Assembly: GCA_947630355.1 (NCBI GenBank)
Contig: CANRHJ010000076.1
Span: 1-9,019, forward strand
Source of the DNA: Candidatus Gastranaerophilales bacterium
GTDB lineage: Bacteria; Cyanobacteriota; Vampirovibrionia; Gastranaerophilales; Gastranaerophilaceae
DNA length: 9,019 bases
Direction: 5' to 3'
Part shown: piece after piece, positions 6,276 through 9,019 of the stretch
How the letters are laid out: every line of letters starts with the position of its first letter
Position numbering within the stretch: position 1 is the first letter of the stretch
Notes under the pieces: model-generated
Databases searched by the model: none
The model's input: the letters and a program-made list of their open reading frames with translations, nothing else
What the model was told of the DNA's origin: nothing
Position numbers and translations under genes: made by a program

Positions 6276-6935
6276 TCATACTTCCAGTATATTTTTAACT
6301 TCCGAAATGATTTTTTTATGAATGTCTTTAATGCTTAAAGTCCCGTCGATGCTGATAAATCCGTATTCATCAATCATTTTATGATATTCATCAAGACATT
6401 TGCTTTGATAAATTTGGAAACTTTTATAAAAATCACTGCTGAGTCCTATATCTCTGCCGGATTCCCAATAATCCAATCCCGTCGTACCTATAATACGTTT
6501 AAGAAGAATTTCAACCGGAACATCCAAATAAAATACCATATCAGGTTCGGGAGCATATTCATATAAATTTTTAAGCCAGTCAATGTCGTGTCCTCTCACC
6601 TTATCACGGGCATAAGCGGTATAAACGTATCTGTCAAGGATAACAACAAACCCTGCTTTTAATGCGGGTATTATGACTTGTTCGAGCCTGTCGGCGAAGT
6701 CCGCAGCATATAAAAGACTGAATGTTGTAGCATTTAATAAGTTCCTGTCTTTTGCATCATTAATTGCATCCGCTATAAACTTTGATGTTTTCCACTCACT
6801 GACCATTACTCCGTATGATTGGTCTTCTATCCACCTTTTTAATTTCTCTATTTGCGTGGATTTGCCCGAGCCGTCAGTTCCTTCTATTACTATTAATAAG
6901 CCTTCATAACCGTGTTTTGATTTGTATTTAGCCAT
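6276..6935 (-). CDS. Thymidylate-kinase-like P-loop nucleotide kinase, copy A
   Basis: This 219-aa protein of the Tmk fold phosphorylates a nucleoside monophosphate, by family dTMP to dTDP. Seen: P-loop GTDGSGKST (19-27), the NMP-binding helix segment LLYAADFADRLEQVIIPALK (74-93), DRY (101-103) followed by VYTAYARD, and a lid region with YWESGRD (156-162). The canonical loop after strand 2 (TREPGG in Tmk) is replaced by SEWKTSKF (46-53), and the usual DRYxxSxxAYQ reads DRYVYTAYARD. Dedication to dTMP is therefore not certain. ATG 6935 follows directly on the stop of copy B (TAAATG), so translation is coupled. It and copy B are tandem paralogues, roughly half identical by eye. It may be the true Tmk, a salvage kinase or another NMP kinase. 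Confidence 0.78.
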   Translation of the reverse strand: MAKYKSKHGYEGLLIVIEGTDGSGKSTQIEKLKRWIEDQSYGVMVSEWKTSKFIADAINDAKDRNLLNATTFSLLYAADFADRLEQVIIPALKAGFVVILDRYVYTAYARDKVRGHDIDWLKNLYEYAPEPDMVFYLDVPVEILLKRIIGTTGLDYWESGRDIGLSSDFYKSFQIYQSKCLDEYHKMIDEYGFISIDGTLSIKDIHKKIISEVKNILEV

Positions 6936-7622
6936 TTATACTTCTATCCCTTTTTTCTTCAGTATTTTCCTTATTTCTTCTCTGAAGAATAATTGTTTTT
7001 TGTGAATGCTTTCATTGGCATCTATTTCTACAAGTCCGTATTCATCAATCATTTTTTTATATTCGTCATTAACCCTCTTTTGAAATATCTTGTAGCTCTC
7101 GTAGGGGTCATTACTGATTTTTAAATCCATTCCGGCTTCATAGAACTTAGGTGCTCGGTTTGCGCAAATTCTTTCCAAAGAAACATCTTCTGATACTCTG
7201 AAATATAAAGTTAAATCCGGTTTTACGGCAAAACCGTATACTTTTCTTACCCAATTTCTGTCAACACCTCTTGCTACATCTCTTGCAAAAGCGGTATAAA
7301 CATATCTGTCTGCAAGCACTATGAACCCTGCTTTTAATGCGGGAATAATAACTTGTTCGAGCCTGTCCGCAAAATCAACTGCGTGTAATAAAGAAAACGT
7401 TCTCGGACTTAAAAGATTTTTCTTTTTTGCCAATTTTGTTGTTTGTGAAATTAAATCGGATGAATTCCATTCCGTGAATATTACGTCTTGTTTTAGTGAT
7501 TTTAACCAATCTCTAAGAATAACAAGCTGTGTAGACTTACCAGAACCGTCTATCCCCTCTACACAAACAAGAGTTCCCGGTAAATTATGTGCTTGATTTA
7601 GTCTGGACTTATTCTTTATCAT
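6936..7622 (-). CDS. Thymidylate-kinase-like P-loop nucleotide kinase, copy B
   Basis: A 228-aa paralogue of the gene downstream. Seen: P-loop GIDGSGKST (23-31), TEWNSSDLI (50-58) where Tmk has TREPGG, the near-identical block DFADRLEQVIIPALKAGF (83-100), DRYVYTAFARDVARG (105-119), and a lid-region motif FYEAGMD (160-166). Both copies keep P-loop and DRY, so both look active. They may differ in substrate or form a heterodimer, but neither can be shown here. ATG 7622 is preferred over TTG 7634 because GGGG lies about 6 nt upstream. A 15-residue basic, Asn-rich extension precedes the first strand. It is the first gene of the pair and has a likely promoter at 7649-7657. Confidence 0.78.
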   Translation of the reverse strand: MIKNKSRLNQAHNLPGTLVCVEGIDGSGKSTQLVILRDWLKSLKQDVIFTEWNSSDLISQTTKLAKKKNLLSPRTFSLLHAVDFADRLEQVIIPALKAGFIVLADRYVYTAFARDVARGVDRNWVRKVYGFAVKPDLTLYFRVSEDVSLERICANRAPKFYEAGMDLKISNDPYESYKIFQKRVNDEYKKMIDEYGLVEIDANESIHKKQLFFREEIRKILKKKGIEV

Positions 7623-7648
7623 TTGTTTCCCCAATCAGGTTATTTCTT

Positions 7649-7657
7649 ATGATATCA
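7649..7657 (-). promoter_or_regulatory. Extended -10 promoter for the kinase pair
   Basis: On the minus strand TGATATCAT is an extended -10 (TG-n-TATCAT, hexamer 5 of 6). Transcription would start near 7642, giving a leader of about 20 nt with the GGGGA Shine-Dalgarno. The -35 at 17-bp spacing (TTTATG) is weak, which suggests help from an activator. The TTTACA boxes at 7706-7738 sit about 60-95 bp upstream. Confidence 0.4.
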
Positions 7658-7705
7658 CAATTTTATTAAAACATAAATCCCTAATTTCCCGATTAAAAAT
7701 CCATC

Positions 7706-7738
7706 TGTAAAGAAATGTAACAAGTGTAAATTTTACAC
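7706..7738 (-). promoter_or_regulatory. TTTACA-type direct repeats resembling a cyanobacterial HLR1 (RpaB) site
   Basis: Read on the minus strand: TTTACA (7730-7725), GTTACA (7721-7716) and TTTACA (7711-7706), stepping 9 and 10 bp, close to one helical turn. The last two with their flanks read GTTACATTTCTTTACAGA. This fits the HLR1 consensus (G/T)TTACA(T/A)(T/A)nn(G/T)TTACA(T/A)(T/A) at all but one position. The leftmost box also forms a palindrome GTGTAAA-T-TTTACAC (7724-7738). An OmpR-type regulator is the natural reader; RpaB itself is inference. Confidence 0.35.
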
Positions 7739-7752
7739 GATATAAAAATTAA

Positions 7753-7873
7753 AACATGGGGAAGTTATATAACAGAGAGGATATTAAAAAATAATCAGAT
7801 AAATAAGTGTTTTCTTTCTTTGTTTCCTCTCTCTGACAGAAAATAAATTTAACCGGCGCAAGTCGGTTTTTTT
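7753..7873 (+). ncRNA. Possible short rightward transcript (small RNA or 12-codon ORF)
   Basis: A plus-strand promoter is possible: GTAACA (7717-7722), 18 bp, TATAAA (7741-7746), starting near 7753. The transcript would end about 120 nt later at the GNRA-loop terminator. It contains a palindrome (GTTATATAAC, 7764-7773), a long-range 8-bp pairing (AGAGAGGA near 7774 with TCCTCTCT near 7825), and a 12-codon ORF from ATG 7756 (MGKLYNREDIKK) close to the predicted start. No known RNA family is recognised. The main support is the terminator's orientation, since no other rightward gene lies here. Confidence 0.25.
7851..7873 (+). terminator. Hairpin terminator with GCAA tetraloop
   Basis: Stem AACCGGC (7851-7857) with GTCGGTT (7862-7868), one G-U pair, loop GCAA (GNRA type), followed on the plus strand by TTTTTATTT. 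It begins right after the tyrA stop on the minus strand, where its tail (AAATTTATTTT) is weaker, so it may end both tyrA and a rightward transcript. The T-run favours the plus strand. Confidence 0.65.
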
Positions 7874-8687
7874 ATTTGGTATAGATATTTTTTCCCTCTT
7901 CCGAGTACATTTTTTCGCGCATTGTTTTAATATCGGAAAAAGTATTATATTCTTTGGTTTTTGACAGAAAATCAAGTTCATTTTTAAATTTTTCTATAGA
8001 GCGTTTTATGTTATGACAATTATATTCCCGCATATCTTGTGCCATTTGCAGATTAGATAATGCAAGCCGAGTCATATCTCTAAATCCTGAAGATGCAAGT
8101 ATTAAGGCTAATTGATTATCAGATGCGGTTTTAAATAAAGCTTGTGCAGCTAATAAAGGCATATGACTTATTAATGCGGCTGCTTCATCGTGGTCTTTTG
8201 CATTTGTAATAATAACTTGCGCGCCTGTCTTTTTTATTATTTGTTCCGCTATATTTATATCTTTTTCTTCTGCATTTGCAGATGGAGTTAAAACCCATTT
8301 TGCGCCTTCAAAAAGCTCTTTAAAAGATGCTTCGTAGCCTGAAAACTCCGTTCCTGCCATTGGATGCGAGCCTATAAATTTATACGGATGCTTTTTTTGC
8401 ATTACAAATTCTTTTACGCCGGCACAATCTAAAACAATAGTATTTGCACTTACTATATTTTCTAATTTATCAAGTATTTCAAGAGTTTTACCGATAGGAG
8501 AGGCAACAAATATAACATCACATTCTTTGATGCTGTTAATATCATCAGATACGTTATCTGCCCAGTGTTTTGCTTTTTCTATTGTTTCTTTATTTCGGGT
8601 TACTCCGTATACCTCATATTCGGTTCTTGATAAACATTTAAATAACGAACCGCCGATAAGTCCCAGTGATATTATTCCTATTTTCAT
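7872..8687 (-). CDS. tyrA: Prephenate/arogenate dehydrogenase TyrA
   Basis: TyrA catalyses the oxidative decarboxylation step of tyrosine synthesis, in the cytoplasm. The 271-aa product has the N-terminal Rossmann domain (GIISLGLIGGSL, 4-15), Thr 30-Arg 31 at the end of strand 2, the strand-4 motif VASPIG (61-66), catalytic His 108 in GSHPMAGTEFSGYEAS, and the helical dimer domain with DHDEAAALISHMPLLAAQAL (165-184) and ASSGFRDMTRLA (198-209). The length fits single-domain TyrA as in cyanobacteria, with no ACT or chorismate mutase part. Arg 31, rather than an acidic residue there, suggests NADP and perhaps arogenate use (inference). The first Gly of GxGxxG is Ser 7. An AAGGA Shine-Dalgarno lies about 9 nt upstream, and the start overlaps the previous stop (ATGA). 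Confidence 0.93.
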   Translation of the reverse strand: MKIGIISLGLIGGSLFKCLSRTEYEVYGVTRNKETIEKAKHWADNVSDDINSIKECDVIFVASPIGKTLEILDKLENIVSANTIVLDCAGVKEFVMQKKHPYKFIGSHPMAGTEFSGYEASFKELFEGAKWVLTPSANAEEKDINIAEQIIKKTGAQVIITNAKDHDEAAALISHMPLLAAQALFKTASDNQLALILASSGFRDMTRLALSNLQMAQDMREYNCHNIKRSIEKFKNELDFLSKTKEYNTFSDIKTMREKMYSEEGKNIYTK

Positions 8688-8884
8688 TTATTAAAATCCT
8701 TATTTAATTCGAGTCCAATTACTTTTGCTGTTCCGTTAGGAACAATCTTTACTCTTGCATAAGATTTAGAACTTGAGTTTATTTTTCGCTCTATTTCTCG
8801 TTCCGTTTTTTCTTTAACAAAGTAACTTTCAATTCCGTATTTTATTATTCCTCTTTTTATTTCTTCCGTTAGCAAATATACCAT
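8684..8884 (-). CDS. Unidentified 66-aa protein upstream of tyrA
   Basis: I do not recognise this protein. It has a long charged helical N-terminal half (TEEIKRGIIKYGIESYFVKEKTEREIERKI, about 6-35), a Ser/Lys linker, and a short beta-like end (YARVKIVPNGTAKVIGLEL). It has no signal peptide or membrane helix. ATG 8884 is used; the frame is open to a TTG at 8914, but that codon overlaps the last T of a -10 box. There is no clear Shine-Dalgarno before ATG 8884. Its stop overlaps the tyrA start by ATGA, which supports real, coupled translation. The reading is moderately safe; the function is unknown. Confidence 0.55.
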   Translation of the reverse strand: MVYLLTEEIKRGIIKYGIESYFVKEKTEREIERKINSSSKSYARVKIVPNGTAKVIGLELNKDFNK

Positions 8885-8913
8885 TTCAAAAGAAATATTA
8901 CAAAATGTTAACA

Positions 8914-8941
8914 ATTATACATAAATTTGCGTACTATACAA
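8914..8941 (-). promoter_or_regulatory. Promoter for the 66-aa gene and tyrA
   Basis: Perfect TATAAT (8919-8914) with TTGTAT (8941-8936) at 16-bp spacing, a 3 of 6 -35. Transcription would start near 8907, leaving a leader of about 23 nt without a Shine-Dalgarno. Confidence 0.45.
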
Positions 8942-8994
8942 TTATGTGTAATAATACAAGTAAATTAATAGTCTAACCATTCCTTTCTTGACTT

Positions 8995-9019
8995 ATGCGG
9001 CTTTATGTCGCATTTTATT
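8995..9019 (+). terminator. Hairpin terminator at window edge
   Basis: Stem ATGCGGC (8995-9001) with GTCGCAT (9007-9013), one G-U pair, 5-nt loop TTTAT, then TTTATT on the plus strand. The minus-strand side has no T-run. No rightward gene precedes it in the window, so it would end an unseen short rightward RNA, or it is a structural hairpin. The sequence stops at its tail. Confidence 0.4.

Noticed and set aside
6673..7596. Rightward open frames opposite both kinase genes
   Set aside because: They look alike only because the kinase genes are duplicated on the other strand; both are antisense shadows.
7784..7981. 65-codon leftward open frame running across the tyrA 3' end
   Set aside because: It overlaps the conserved tyrA C-terminus in another frame and crosses the hairpin terminator; it has no start signal.
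8988..9016. TTGACT at 8988 as a -35 of a rightward promoter
   Set aside because: The -10 position falls in the terminator stem and tail with a poor match, and the window ends there.

Overview
The window is an AT-rich, gene-dense bacterial chromosome segment made of housekeeping genes around one unusual surface-fibre gene. I infer a Cyanobacteria-related, non-photosynthetic lineage of the Melainabacteria/Gastranaerophilales kind. The reasons are a short single-domain TyrA with a possible NADP-type Arg, HEAT-repeat and prepilin-like proteins, several apparently leaderless genes, and a possible HLR1-like box. This placement is inference only: there is no rRNA or tRNA gene to test it.

Layout. 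Positions 1-803 are read leftward: a 10-codon mini-ORF, an unidentified 57-aa protein, the nucleoid-associated protein YbaB/EbfC, and the 5' end of recR, cut by the window edge. Positions 836-3393 are read rightward: a HEAT-repeat protein and a PglK-type ABC half-transporter, each with its own extended -10 promoter. Positions 3390-8884 are read leftward: rqcP (S4-domain ribosome quality-control factor), a 739-aa prepilin-anchored fibre with an S74 intramolecular chaperone, a DciA-like (DUF721) gene, two adjacent thymidylate-kinase-like paralogues, tyrA, and an unidentified 66-aa protein. The longest gene-free stretch, about 250 bp at 7623-7871, holds a leftward promoter, a set of TTTACA-type boxes, a possible short rightward transcript and a GNRA-loop hairpin terminator. 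No gene-free stretch reaches 300 bp.

How the genes fit together. YbaB-RecR is the classic recombination/nucleoid pair, translated with a one-base overlap. DciA (replicative helicase loading) shares a promoter with the fibre gene and overlaps it by 14 bp, although no functional link is obvious. The two kinases are translationally coupled, with TAA directly followed by ATG, and clearly arose by tandem duplication. TyrA overlaps the small protein before it by ATGA.

Most interesting points: (1) a type IV prepilin N-terminus fused to a 17-residue-period NTAIG repeat region and a phage-type self-cleaving S74 chaperone with a C-terminal heptad coil; (2) three genes whose -10 box lies 6-7 nt before the ATG, predicting leaderless mRNAs; (3) an HLR1-like array upstream of the kinase pair; (4) a strong-SD 10-codon ORF in frame with the next gene but separated from it by a stop.
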